Assembly: GCA_002337455.1 (NCBI GenBank) | Contig: DDGC01000028.1 | Coordinates: 161,464-225,463, forward strand | Length of the DNA stretch: 64,000 bases | From: Rhizobiales bacterium UBA1912 | Lineage (GTDB): Bacteria; Pseudomonadota; Alphaproteobacteria; Rhizobiales; Devosiaceae | Direction: 5' to 3' | Shown here: positions 35,422 through 43,292 of the stretch, piece by piece | Layout: every line of letters starts with the position of its first letter | Numbering within the stretch: the stretch's first letter is position 1 | Translations under genes and position numbers: made by a program | Notes under the pieces: generated by a model | Told to the model about the DNA's origin: nothing | The model's input: the letters and a program-made list of their open reading frames with translations, nothing else | The model's database searches: none

Positions 35422-35488
35422 TTGTCGAGTTCCCTCTTTGGTTGGTGAAGCGACCGGGTCCCTTTTTGCATGATGGTTGCCGCCCCGG

Positions 35489-36256
35489 TCAGGCGTGACC
35501 GGCGGCGCTTAAGAACTGGCGCAGCCTGTCGGATTTGGTGGCGCCGAAGACTTCATCGACAGTGCCCTGTTCCTCGATCTTGCCCAGATGGAGGAAGACG
35601 ACTTTGTCGGAGACCTCGCGCGCAAATTTCATGTCATGGGTCACAAGGATCATGGTTCGACCCTCGTCGGCCAGCATCTTGATGACGCCGAGCACTTCGA
35701 CCTCGAGTTCGGGATCGAGCGCCGATGTGGGTTCGTCGAACAGCATCAGCGTCGGATTGATGCAAAGCGCGCGGGCGATGGCGGCGCGCTGCTGTTGTCC
35801 GCCGGACAATTGGGCGGGAAAGGCATCGGCCTTGGCAGAAATTCCGACCTTGTCGAGCAGGGCGAGCGCCTGTTCGCGCACTTCCGCCTTGTCGCGTTTC
35901 TGCACGAGAACCGGCGCTTCCATGACGTTTTCGAGGATCGTCATGTGCGACCAAAGATTGAAGGACTGGAACACCATGCCAAGCTTGGAGCGGATGCGGC
36001 GCAGCTGATGGGCGTCGGTGGGGTGCCGCTCAGGCCCTTCGGTCGAAAGCGAAACGTGCTCGCCATCGATTGTGACGTCCCCCTGGTTGGGGATTTCGAG
36101 CATATTGATGCAGCGCAGAAGCGTGGATTTCCCCGAGCCCGACGAGCCAATGAGCGAAACCACGTCGCCGCCCTCGGCATCAAGCGAAACGCCTTTGAGA
36201 ACTTCGAGACTGCCAAAGGACTTGTGGAGGTCCGTGATCTCCAGAATTTGCGTCAT
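35489..36256 (-). CDS. Polar amino-acid ABC transporter ATP-binding protein
   Basis: A 255-residue HisP/GlnQ-type ATPase: Walker A GSSGSGKSTLLRCINMLE, Q-loop MVFQSFNLWSHMTILENV, signature LSGGQQQRAAIARAL, Walker B LMLFDEPTSALDPE and VTHDMKFAREVS. It is first in the five-gene operon. The 67-base gap to the binding-protein gene contains CGACCGGGTCCC with a T-run on the opposite strand, which is not a terminator for this direction. Confidence 0.93.
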   Translation of the reverse strand: MTQILEITDLHKSFGSLEVLKGVSLDAEGGDVVSLIGSSGSGKSTLLRCINMLEIPNQGDVTIDGEHVSLSTEGPERHPTDAHQLRRIRSKLGMVFQSFNLWSHMTILENVMEAPVLVQKRDKAEVREQALALLDKVGISAKADAFPAQLSGGQQQRAAIARALCINPTLMLFDEPTSALDPELEVEVLGVIKMLADEGRTMILVTHDMKFAREVSDKVVFLHLGKIEEQGTVDEVFGATKSDRLRQFLSAAGHA

Positions 36257-36400
36257 TCGGTACGGGTTTACCCCTTGTTCGTTTTGCCGATCCCGCTGCA
36301 GCCACCCTTTTTGCCCGAGCGGGCGGCGTGCATGGCGACAGGAAAACAGAAAGCGCCACGATTCAAAAGCGAAAACGACAGTTTCATGTAGCTTTTTCTA

Positions 36401-36440
36401 CCAAACGGTAAAAAACGCTGGCGCGGCGATAACCGTTTGG
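36401..36440. promoter_or_regulatory. Spaced 9-bp inverted repeat between divergent genes
   Basis: CCAAACGGT at 36401-36409 and its exact complement ACCGTTTGG at 36432-36440, centres 31 bp apart, about three helical turns. It lies in the 267-base divergent region between the amino-acid ABC operon and the diguanylate cyclase gene. A cooperative dimer-binding site is plausible. The factor is unknown. Confidence 0.4.
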
Positions 36441-36523
36441 ACACCAGTCCGCCAAGTTGGTTTCTGTCCGAAACGTGCCCGGTGTTAGTGTCCGGCCCGA
36501 CGCAAACCAGATTCGCCGGCACC

Positions 36524-37675
36524 ATGGGTTTCGACTACAATTCGCTTCTGATGGCATCAGGCGCAGCGGGGATTGCGCTTTGCTTCACGCTGACGAGTTC
36601 GTGGCTGCGCGAGCGCGGATCGATTTTTCTTCTCACCTGGGCTATCTGCATCGCGATTGTCATTGCGGCGATCGTCGCCTTTTCGGTTTTCCACAGCACT
36701 GTGAACGTGCTGCATTCGATGCTTGCCGGGGTCTTGCTGACCTCTGCCTTCGCGATCAGTTATGGCGGGTTCACCCAGTTCAGCACAGGGCGATTTGCCA
36801 CCGGGCCGGTGGCCGCTCTTGCCATCGCCAGTGCTGCTCCGATCATCGTGAGCGGTGTTCTGGGCCTTGATGGGCTGAGCTTTATCTTTATCAATCTGAT
36901 GAGCGCGCTCCTCCTGGGTTTTTGCGCTTATCAATATTGGACGGTGCGGGCCGAATCTCCAGGACCGATCACCGCCATTGCTGCACTTCACTGGATGCTG
37001 GCCGTCTCATACTTGCTTTGCGTGATCGCCGTCGCAGCGGAAACGCCGCTCTATCTCGATGGGCAGGTGCCCGACAACTGGGCCGAGGCGCTCAATCTGA
37101 TGGTGTCGGTGATCGCGCTCACCGGGATTGGCGGGCTGTTCATCACGGTCCATCAGGAGCGCATCAGCCGCCGGCATCGCGACGCGTCATTGATCGATCC
37201 ACTGACCGGGCTGAGCAACCGGCGGGCGCTTTTCGAGCGGTTCCCGGAGGGGCTGGTGCCGCAAGGGGCGGGCCTTGTCGTTTTCGACCTCGACGATTTC
37301 AAGGGCCTCAACGATCGGCACGGCCACGCCTTCGGCGATACGGTGCTTCGCAGCTTCGCGCGCATGATGGAGGATAGCTGCCGCGGGGACGATATGGCCG
37401 TGCGGCTGGGCGGCGAGGAGTTCGTTTTGGTGCTGCCCCAAAGCTCGGCCACCCATGCGTTGGCGCTGGCCGAGCGAATCCGGCGCCTGATGGGCCGGAT
37501 GATCCATACGATAGACGACCATCCGGTGACCTGCACGGTCAGCGCCGGTGTTGCCGTAGCCGAAAAGCCCGGTCTGAGCCTCGATACGCTGATCCGCAAG
37601 GCGGACAATGCGCTCTATCTCTCAAAGCGATCCGGGCGCAACCGGGTGTCGCAAACCACGTCCACGGCGGCTTAG
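36524..37675 (+). CDS. Membrane-anchored diguanylate cyclase (GGDEF)
   Basis: Makes cyclic di-GMP from two GTP. A 383-residue protein whose first 210 or so residues contain six to seven membrane helices of a MASE-like sensor (NSLLMASGAAGIALCFTL onwards). A GGDEF domain follows with DPLTGLSNRRALFERF, DDFKGLNDRHGHAFGD and an intact active site RLGGEEF. RGDD five residues before it is a complete inhibitory I-site. No EAL domain, so it is a cyclase only. The ATG at MGFDYNSLL was chosen. An upstream frame extension lacks membrane-protein character. Its stop overlaps the convergent sulfurtransferase stop. Confidence 0.9.
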   Translation: MGFDYNSLLMASGAAGIALCFTLTSSWLRERGSIFLLTWAICIAIVIAAIVAFSVFHSTVNVLHSMLAGVLLTSAFAISYGGFTQFSTGRFATGPVAALAIASAAPIIVSGVLGLDGLSFIFINLMSALLLGFCAYQYWTVRAESPGPITAIAALHWMLAVSYLLCVIAVAAETPLYLDGQVPDNWAEALNLMVSVIALTGIGGLFITVHQERISRRHRDASLIDPLTGLSNRRALFERFPEGLVPQGAGLVVFDLDDFKGLNDRHGHAFGDTVLRSFARMMEDSCRGDDMAVRLGGEEFVLVLPQSSATHALALAERIRRLMGRMIHTIDDHPVTCTVSAGVAVAEKPGLSLDTLIRKADNALYLSKRSGRNRVSQTTSTAA

Positions 37676-38517
37676 ACCGGGCGGGCTGGTCCGGTTTCGA
37701 CCGGTGCGTCGTCGCGGCCACCCCATTCGGTCCATGAGCCGTCATAAAGAGCGATCTTGTTGGCGCCCACCGTATCGAGCGCCAGCGCAAGGACAGCGGC
37801 GGTAACGCCCGATCCGCACGAGGTGATAACCGGTTTTTCCGGATCGATGCCGGCGGCCCGGATGGCCGCTTCCAGTTCGGCGTCCGGCTTGAGCGCGCCA
37901 TCGGCAATGAGCGCATCGAAGGGCAGATTGCGACTCGAAGGGATATGGCCCGATTTGAGACCCGCGCGCGGCTCGGGGGTGTCGCCGGTAAAGCGGGCTG
38001 CACCGCGGGCGTCGACGATCTGGTGGCCCGCCTGGCTGGCGGCGAGGACGTCCTGGAAGCTCGCAACGGCGCCACCGTCAAACTTTGCGTCAAATGTCGC
38101 GGCTGGCGCTGTGGATTCGCCCGTTTCAAGCGGACGGTTTTGGGCCCGCCATCTGGGGCCGCCGCCTTCGAGAATCTTCACCTCGCGTGCGCCCATGACA
38201 GAAAAAGTCCACCAGGCGCGGGGGGCGGAAAACAGGCCCGCTTCGTCGTAAACGACCAGCGTCTTGTCCGAGGCGATACCCAGCGCCCCGGCCATGGCAG
38301 AAAAGGTTACCGCGTCGGGCAGCATGTGGGGGAGACCCGAGGTGGTATCGGCGTTCTTGTCGAGATCGAAAAAGATCGCGCCCGGGATGTGCCCGGCAAC
38401 GTATTCCACATGCGCGTTGCGGCCGGAATTGGGCATGTGCCAGGAGGCATCGATAATCTGCACATCGGGATCATCGAGATGATCGGCAAGCCACTGAGTG
38501 GTCACGAAATGGGACAT
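37672..38517 (-). CDS. sseA: 3-mercaptopyruvate / thiosulfate sulfurtransferase
   Basis: A 281-residue tandem rhodanese protein. The first, inactive domain has VEYVAGHIPGAIFFDLDKNAD. The second has HIPSSRNLPFDALI and the active loop SCGSGVTA with the persulfide cysteine, and CGSGVT is the mark of mercaptopyruvate enzymes. Moves sulfane sulfur to thiols or cyanide, in cysteine breakdown and sulfide homeostasis. A strong ribosome site (AAGGAG) precedes the chosen ATG. Ten bases behind the nucleoside hydrolase gene, so likely cotranscribed although the functions seem unrelated. Confidence 0.93.
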   Translation of the reverse strand: MSHFVTTQWLADHLDDPDVQIIDASWHMPNSGRNAHVEYVAGHIPGAIFFDLDKNADTTSGLPHMLPDAVTFSAMAGALGIASDKTLVVYDEAGLFSAPRAWWTFSVMGAREVKILEGGGPRWRAQNRPLETGESTAPAATFDAKFDGGAVASFQDVLAASQAGHQIVDARGAARFTGDTPEPRAGLKSGHIPSSRNLPFDALIADGALKPDAELEAAIRAAGIDPEKPVITSCGSGVTAAVLALALDTVGANKIALYDGSWTEWGGRDDAPVETGPARPV

Positions 38518-38527
38518 GGATTTCTCC

Positions 38528-39469
38528 TTACGGCAGGCGCGCAATGCGTTCGGCCAGAAGCGTGTAAAACGCGTCGGAATCGCCTGAGCGGATAAAGGTC
38601 GCGTTGCGAGGCCGGTCGGTGACGTGCCAGTAATCGGCGACAGTCATGCCGCGCGTCAAAGGGCTGGCGCACTCGATTTCGACATTGCACAGACGCCCCT
38701 CAAATATTTCGGGCGCGATCATGTAAGCGGTAACGCAGGGGTCATGAAGCGGCGCGCCCGGCCAGCCATATTTCTCCAGGTCGAAGCGCTCGGAAAATCC
38801 GAGCATAGCGGCGACGGCGTTGCCCGAGCGGTTGCCGATTGCCCGAAAGGCTTCAATTCTCTCCGGTGTGCCGATCATCTGGTGGGTGACGTCGAGCGGC
38901 ATCATGGTGATCGGCGCCCCGCATTTGAGCACGGTCTGGGCGGCTTCGGGATCGACATAGATGTTGAATTCGGCGGCCGGGGTAATGTTGCCGCCCTCGA
39001 AATATCCGCCGCCCATCAGGACGATTTCCTCAATGCGCGCGGCAATATCGGGAGCCTTGATCAGCGCCATGGCAAGGTTGGTCAGTGGGCCGAGCGCGCA
39101 AAGCGTGACCGTATTTTCCGGTTCGCGGCGGATCGTATCGATGATGAAATCGACGCCATGCTTGGCCTCAAGGCGCAGTTTGGGCTCGGGCAGGTCCGGG
39201 CCATCGAGGCCGGTCTGGCCATGGACATGCTCGGCAGTGATCAACTCGCGCATGAAGGGTCCGGCGCATCCGGCAAAAACCGGAATGTCACGCCGTCCGG
39301 AGAGTTCGACCACCTTGAGGGCGTTCTTTGCGTTCTGGGCAAGGCCCACATTGCCCGCCACGGCCACGATGCCCAGCGTTTCGATTTCCTCGGGGCTGGC
39401 CAGCGCCAGAAGGATGGCGATGGCGTCGTCCTGGCCGGGGTCGGTGTCGATGATGATCTTGCGCGCCAA
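38528..39469 (-). CDS. Inosine-uridine preferring nucleoside hydrolase
   Basis: Splits ribonucleosides into base and ribose. A 313-residue protein with the calcium-site signature IIIDTDPGQDDAIAILLAL at the N-terminus, CALGPLTNLAMAL, the NIYVDPEAA segment and HDPCVTAYMI with the active-site histidine. Cytosolic, no signal peptide. With the pyrimidine and allantoin genes elsewhere in the window it fits nucleoside salvage or use as nitrogen source. Specificity among purine and pyrimidine nucleosides cannot be told from sequence. Confidence 0.92.
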   Translation of the reverse strand: MARKIIIDTDPGQDDAIAILLALASPEEIETLGIVAVAGNVGLAQNAKNALKVVELSGRRDIPVFAGCAGPFMRELITAEHVHGQTGLDGPDLPEPKLRLEAKHGVDFIIDTIRREPENTVTLCALGPLTNLAMALIKAPDIAARIEEIVLMGGGYFEGGNITPAAEFNIYVDPEAAQTVLKCGAPITMMPLDVTHQMIGTPERIEAFRAIGNRSGNAVAAMLGFSERFDLEKYGWPGAPLHDPCVTAYMIAPEIFEGRLCNVEIECASPLTRGMTVADYWHVTDRPRNATFIRSGDSDAFYTLLAERIARLP

Positions 39470-39557
39470 GGTGAGCCTCCAAAGGATCGTGTCGTTTGCG
39501 GCGCGATCCTAGCCATGGGGCGCAAAAAGGGAAGAGGCAGGGCAGTGCATTAAAACA

Positions 39558-39572
39558 TGAAATGCGCAGTCA
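39558..39572. promoter_or_regulatory. IRO-box-like TGA-N9-TCA upstream of rirA
   Basis: TGA-AATGCGCAG-TCA fits the rhizobial iron-responsive (IRO/RirA) box TGA-N9-TCA. The pattern is only six fixed bases, so chance occurrence is possible. It lies eight bases upstream of the -35 element of the rirA promoter, and RirA autoregulation would be consistent. Confidence 0.4.
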
Positions 39573-39579
39573 GCTTTTC

Positions 39580-39607
39580 TTGACATAGTTTAGAATTGTT
39601 ATAAACT
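39580..39607 (+). promoter_or_regulatory. rirA promoter overlapped by an Irr-type box
   Basis: TTGACA at 39580-39585 and TAAACT at 39602-39607 (spacer 16) form a likely sigma-70 promoter. Between and over them, 39589-39605 reads TTTAGAATTGTTATAAA, one mismatch from the Irr/ICE consensus TTTAGAA-N3-TTCTAAA. A bound Irr would block the promoter. Irr repression of rirA is described in Agrobacterium. Confidence 0.65.
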
Positions 39608-39684
39608 TTGACCTCGGCGCATGAGGCGATATTATGCGTCCGAGATTCCCCGGCGCTTCGCGCTTTAATGACAGGGCATGACCG

Positions 39685-40140
39685 ATGAGACTGACCCGCC
39701 AGACGAGCTATGCAGTTCGGACGCTTATGTATTGCGCCATCAATGCGCCGGATCTTTCGCGCGTGGCCGATATCGCCAAGGCTTATGGTATTTCGGAATT
39801 GTTCCTGTTCAAGCTCATCAAGCCGCTTGTTGAAAACGACATTCTGCAAACCGTGCGCGGCCGGCATGGCGGTGTACGTCTTGCGCGTCCCGCTGCCGAC
39901 ATTACCCTGCTTGACGTCATTTCCCTGACCGAAGAAAACTTTGCGCTGGCCGAGTGTTTCGAAGGCGGGGAAACCAGTTGTCCGCTGGTTGGCGGGTGCG
40001 AGCTCAATGGTGCCCTGCACGAAGCGCTTGAAGCGTTCTTTGCCGTGCTGCGCTCCTACACCATCGCCGATCTCACCGACAAACGCCGCGCCATGCGCTC
40101 GCGTCTCGGCATCGAGATGCTGGGCCTGGAACTGAACTGA
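39685..40140 (+). CDS. rirA: Iron-responsive Rrf2-family regulator RirA
   Basis: Iron-sulfur cluster repressor of iron-uptake genes in rhizobia and relatives. A 151-residue protein with N-terminal winged helix MRLTRQTSYAVRTLMYCA and recognition region GISELFLFKLIKPLVE. The cluster ligands C91, C99 and C105 (AECFEGGETSCPLVGGC) have the same numbering and spacing as Rhizobium RirA. The Irr-type and IRO-like boxes upstream support the assignment over NsrR or IscR, which have different cysteine spacing. Followed by its own intrinsic terminator. Confidence 0.93.
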   Translation: MRLTRQTSYAVRTLMYCAINAPDLSRVADIAKAYGISELFLFKLIKPLVENDILQTVRGRHGGVRLARPAADITLLDVISLTEENFALAECFEGGETSCPLVGGCELNGALHEALEAFFAVLRSYTIADLTDKRRAMRSRLGIEMLGLELN

Positions 40141-40145
40141 TCGAG

Positions 40146-40167
40146 GGGCCCCGACCGGGCCCTTTTT
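40146..40167 (+). terminator. Intrinsic terminator of rirA
   Basis: GGGCCC, a five-base loop (CGACC), GGGCCC and then TTTTT. It begins six bases after the stop codon. The T-run touches the stop codon of the convergent DUF1761 gene. Confidence 0.8.
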
Positions 40168-40561
40168 AGTGCCAAAGTCCCAGGATCAGCCCGATCAGCG
40201 TAAACTGCACTGTGTGATACCCGCCGTTGATCAGGAACAGCTTGAGGCTGCGGTGTTCGAACAGATAGGTAATGCCGTAGCTGGTCGCGACCCAGCCAAG
40301 TCCAGCGGCAAATCCGGCGCCAACCGCCAACCCCAGAGCGGGGGCGGGGCCAAGGAACATCGCAAAGACGAACGACGCGATCAGCGCCATTACGAAACTG
40401 CCCCCGAAGACCAGCGCCTTGTTGCCGTTGGCAACCCTTTCGTCGGTCATGCCGGTCTCGGCCTGCCAGGCGCGTCCGAACAGGATTGGTGAGTACCACA
40501 GTCCTCCAAGCATGAATGCCGAGAGCGCAGCGGCAAGCACTGCAAGCACGTTGATGCCCAT
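40166..40561 (-). CDS. DUF1761 family membrane protein
   Basis: A 131-residue protein with four hydrophobic segments. The family marks GGLWYSPILFGRAWQAETG at the start of the first loop and NGGYHTVQFTLIGLILGLW at the C-terminus are clear. No function is known for DUF1761. It lies 18 bases downstream of the TetR gene on the same strand, so the TetR protein may regulate it. Confidence 0.88.
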   Translation of the reverse strand: MGINVLAVLAAALSAFMLGGLWYSPILFGRAWQAETGMTDERVANGNKALVFGGSFVMALIASFVFAMFLGPAPALGLAVGAGFAAGLGWVATSYGITYLFEHRSLKLFLINGGYHTVQFTLIGLILGLWH

Positions 40562-40579
40562 AACATAGTCCCCCTTTTT

Positions 40580-41176
40580 CTAGGCGTTCTGCCTGGCTGT
40601 TGCCAGAAGTCCGAAGTAAGTCCTCAGTTGAGTGATCGAGCGATCGTAAAATCCGATATCGCGGTGAGTGCGTGCCTGCATGACCGCGCCTTCCATCGTG
40701 GTGAGGATAAATTCGGCCAGACCACGCAGGTCGGTCTCACACGGGATACGGTCGCCGGCGGCATCGAGACACTCCTCGATCGCGCCCGTCCATGCGTTGA
40801 AATTGTCGGCGATGAGATTGCGCACCACCAGATCGGGTTCGTGAAGTTCCAGCGCCAGACTGCCGATCGGGCAGCCGAATGTGCAGTCGGTTTCCAGGAG
40901 CATGATGCGGTAGCCATTCAATAGCGCGAAGACCTTCTCGATAGGGTCTTTGACATTCTCCCATGCGGGCTGGAGCAGCATGGGGTGGATGCCGTCGCGG
41001 TAGGCCATAAGCACGCCAACCAGTACGTCCTGTTTACCCGGGAAGAAGTGATAGAGGCTGCCGCTGTTGATCTGCGTGCGGCTCAAAAGGTCCGCCACGG
41101 AGGTCGAGTTGAAGCCCTTGATGGCGAAAAGCTCCATCGCGGCGCGAATGATGCGTTGGCGCGTATCCGGCGGCAT
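40580..41176 (-). CDS. TetR-family transcriptional regulator
   Basis: A 198-residue repressor. The N-terminal helix-turn-helix is RIIRAAMELFAIKGFNSTSV with recognition region INSGSLYHFFPGKQDVL. The C-terminal part resembles the YxaF/LmrA-like group (FGCPIGSLALELHEPD with a cysteine; FILTTMEGAVMQAR). Ligand unknown. A nearly perfect 22-bp palindrome lies 33 bp upstream and is the probable autoregulatory operator. The DUF1761 membrane gene follows and may be the controlled partner. Confidence 0.9.
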   Translation of the reverse strand: MPPDTRQRIIRAAMELFAIKGFNSTSVADLLSRTQINSGSLYHFFPGKQDVLVGVLMAYRDGIHPMLLQPAWENVKDPIEKVFALLNGYRIMLLETDCTFGCPIGSLALELHEPDLVVRNLIADNFNAWTGAIEECLDAAGDRIPCETDLRGLAEFILTTMEGAVMQARTHRDIGFYDRSITQLRTYFGLLATARQNA

Positions 41177-41208
41177 GGCTCACCTTCTCTCGATAATGGA
41201 AAGTTATC

Positions 41209-41230
41209 CTTGGTTGATCGATCAATCAAG
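41209..41230. promoter_or_regulatory. 22-bp near-perfect palindrome, probable TetR operator
   Basis: CTTGGTTGATC followed by GATCAATCAAG: only one of eleven base pairs breaks the symmetry. It stands upstream of the TetR gene and 20 bp before a rightward promoter, so one site could control both directions. Confidence 0.65.
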
Positions 41231-41249
41231 AGATTTCCAAAATATGATC

Positions 41250-41278
41250 TTTACAGTCATGTTTTGATGGGCTAGACA
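41250..41278 (+). promoter_or_regulatory. Rightward sigma-70-like promoter
   Basis: TTTACA, a 17-base spacer, TAGACA. No coding gene on the plus strand follows. The next strong signal is an intrinsic terminator about 65 bases on, hence the small-RNA suggestion. Confidence 0.5.
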
Positions 41279-41284
41279 CGGTCC

Positions 41285-41350
41285 TGCAGGAGTGAGGCCT
41301 GCCCCTTGACCCTGTATGCGGAGCGCCAAAGCCGCATACAGGGTCTTTTT
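41285..41350 (+). ncRNA. Candidate small RNA ending in a strong intrinsic terminator
   Basis: The terminator pairs GACCCTGTATGCGG (41308-41321) with its exact complement (41332-41345) followed by TTTTT (41346-41350). It cannot serve the leftward genes on either side, because the T-run is on the plus strand and no plus-strand gene ends here. With the promoter at 41250-41278 it defines a transcript of about 65 nt that begins with CTGCAGGAGTGAGGCC. The 3' end abuts the stop codon of the convergent LytTR gene. No known sRNA family is recognised. Confidence 0.4.
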
Positions 41351-42111
41351 CATGCATCCGGAAACCGGACGGTGCCGGCACGGGAACGGGACACCGGAAC
41401 GCGGGTACCGTCGTGGAGCCGGACCACCATGTTGCGGCCCTCACGCTCGATGCGCGCAATGGCGCCGAAATTCACCCACCACGATTTGTGAACCTGGGTA
41501 CCATGTGCCTCCAGTTCGGAGACGGCATCGGAAAAGCGATGCTTGATCATGGCGCGGCCTGAACGGGTCTGGACATGGATGTAATGGTCGTCGGCCCGCA
41601 TGGCGATGACCTCGCCTTTCAGGTCCGACGGCATCCGCGCGAGCCGGGCCGGACGGATGTCTTCAGGTTCGTTCCGGACCGGCGCGGGGTGAAGATAGAG
41701 CCAAAGGCCGATGCCGAACGTTGCCGGTAGCAGTGCCAATCCGATGGTCCGCGCAAATCCGTGCCCAGCACCGATCTCGAGCCCGAAGAAGTGCTTTAGG
41801 CCGATTATCGTCAAGGCAATGACCAATGCATTGGCCAGCACGGCACCGGCCCGGTACAGCCACGGCCTGGCACAATCGAGGCGTGCGAGGATGCCCCCGG
41901 CAGACGCTGAAAAGAGACCGGTCAGTGCGGCCAGCGACGCCCAGTAGGCAAGGCTTGCGAAGACCGGCAGGTCGCGGTTGACCGAAAAATCGCCCCATTG
42001 CCACAAGGCGAAAGCGGCAAGGATAGGCGGGCCGAACATGAGGGCTGTCTGCCCCTGCCGGGCGTTTTGTGCGTGTGATGTTCCGCTCACGTCCTCGATT
42101 GTCCCGTTCAC
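41350..42111 (-). CDS. Membrane-anchored LytTR DNA-binding protein
   Basis: A 253-residue protein. Residues about 20-150 contain four hydrophobic segments. Residues about 155-253 are a LytTR domain (LKGEVIAMRADDHYIHVQT, VHKSWWVNFGAIARIERE, VPVSRSRAG). Membrane-attached LytTR regulators without a receiver are common in alphaproteobacteria, where they may sense membrane or periplasmic signals and bind DNA directly. Targets unknown. Its closest neighbour, divergently encoded 70 bases away, is an SMP-30-like protein and may be a target. Confidence 0.88.
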   Translation of the reverse strand: MNGTIEDVSGTSHAQNARQGQTALMFGPPILAAFALWQWGDFSVNRDLPVFASLAYWASLAALTGLFSASAGGILARLDCARPWLYRAGAVLANALVIALTIIGLKHFFGLEIGAGHGFARTIGLALLPATFGIGLWLYLHPAPVRNEPEDIRPARLARMPSDLKGEVIAMRADDHYIHVQTRSGRAMIKHRFSDAVSELEAHGTQVHKSWWVNFGAIARIEREGRNMVVRLHDGTRVPVSRSRAGTVRFPDA

Positions 42112-42181
42112 GTACTTGCCCTTTCGCGGCTTTCGTCTCGGCGGAAAATGGCGTCTTCGCTACACCGTCGGGAGTAAAATA

Positions 42182-43279
42182 GTGCCGGTTTCACGTCTTT
42201 TCCAGTTCGGCGCGGCCATGCTTGCCATCGTGCTGGTCGCCATTGCTACAGTCAATTTGATGCCATTCGGGGTCGCGTTTGATCCTGTGCCCATGGCGAC
42301 CGGCCACCTGCCGGACAGCCCGGCCGCCAACGACCAGCGCGTGACACGCGCCGAATGGGAACCTGCTTCGGGCCCGCTTGCCCAGCCCGAAGACATCGTT
42401 GCCGACGCCAGCGGTGCGTTGTTTGTCGGCACGTCCGACGGGTTGATCATGCGCCGGGCAGCGCAGGCGGACGAATGGACGGTATTTGCCGAGGTGGGTG
42501 GGCGCCCGCTGGGCCTTTTCCTCGATCATGACGGCACCTTGCTCGTTGCCAACAATTCGCTGGGCGTGCAACGGGTCTTCTCCGACGGCACCGTCGACCT
42601 GATTGCCGATACGGTGAACGGCGAAAAAATCGGATTGCCAAATGGGGTCGTGTCGGACGCGGAGGGGATGATCTACGTCACCGACTCCTCGACGCGCTAC
42701 AATCGGGGCACGCTCGGCCCGCAGCCGACCTATGCGTTGCCCGACCTGCTCGAGGGCCGCCCCCATGGCCGGTTGATCCGTATCGATCCGGCAACCGGAG
42801 ACACCGAGATGGTGACTGACGGTCTCTACTTCCCCAACAGTCTCGTGCTGGCCCCGGACGGGCGGTCGGTCATCCTGGCCGAATCGTCGCGATTTCGCCT
42901 TTTGCGGGTGTGGATCGAGGGGCCCGAAGCGGGACAGACCGACGTTCTCATCGACGCGCTGCCGGGCAATCCCGACGGGCTCGATTATGACGCGGAGGGC
43001 ATGTTGCTGCTCACGCTTTACGATCATGTCGAGGCGCTCAACACGCTTATTCTTCCCTACGGGTTCAGCCGGCGCATTCTCATGAGCCTGCCGCGCGCGT
43101 GGTTCGTCAACAACGACTTGTCGGGCTTTGTTGCTGTCATTGACCTGGACAGCTTCGAGATCGTGCGCGTGTTGCGCGATGCATCGGGCTTTTCGCCCTC
43201 CAACGTGGTTCAGGTGGGAAACGTGCTTTACAGCGGAACGCTGGTCGGCGATCGCGTCGTGCAAGCGCCCTATCTGTAG
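42182..43279 (+). CDS. Membrane-anchored SMP-30/strictosidine-synthase-like beta-propeller protein
   Basis: A 365-residue protein with an N-terminal membrane anchor (LFQFGAAMLAIVLVAIATVNL) and a six-bladed propeller facing the periplasm. Typical blade sequences are QPEDIVADASGALFVGTSDG, GLPNGVVSDAEGMIYVTDSS, YFPNSLVLAPDGRSVILAES and GNPDGLDYDAEGMLLLTLY. The family includes lactonases, arylesterases and strictosidine synthase, so a lactone or ester hydrolase is possible, but no catalytic assignment is secure. The GTG start is supported by GGGAG eight bases upstream. A longer frame upstream runs into the LytTR gene and is not protein-like. Confidence 0.85.
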   Translation: MPVSRLFQFGAAMLAIVLVAIATVNLMPFGVAFDPVPMATGHLPDSPAANDQRVTRAEWEPASGPLAQPEDIVADASGALFVGTSDGLIMRRAAQADEWTVFAEVGGRPLGLFLDHDGTLLVANNSLGVQRVFSDGTVDLIADTVNGEKIGLPNGVVSDAEGMIYVTDSSTRYNRGTLGPQPTYALPDLLEGRPHGRLIRIDPATGDTEMVTDGLYFPNSLVLAPDGRSVILAESSRFRLLRVWIEGPEAGQTDVLIDALPGNPDGLDYDAEGMLLLTLYDHVEALNTLILPYGFSRRILMSLPRAWFVNNDLSGFVAVIDLDSFEIVRVLRDASGFSPSNVVQVGNVLYSGTLVGDRVVQAPYL

Positions 43280-43292
43280 GCTGAATCCCGAC

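Noticed and set aside
35422..35488. Terminator between the amino-acid ATPase and its binding protein
   Set aside because: The T-run after GGGTCCC is on the plus strand while these genes are transcribed leftward, and there is no good stem in the right orientation.
41214..41225. TTGATCGATCAA as an FNR box
   Set aside because: The spacing between TTGAT and ATCAA is two bases instead of four, and it is the centre of a larger TetR-type palindrome.
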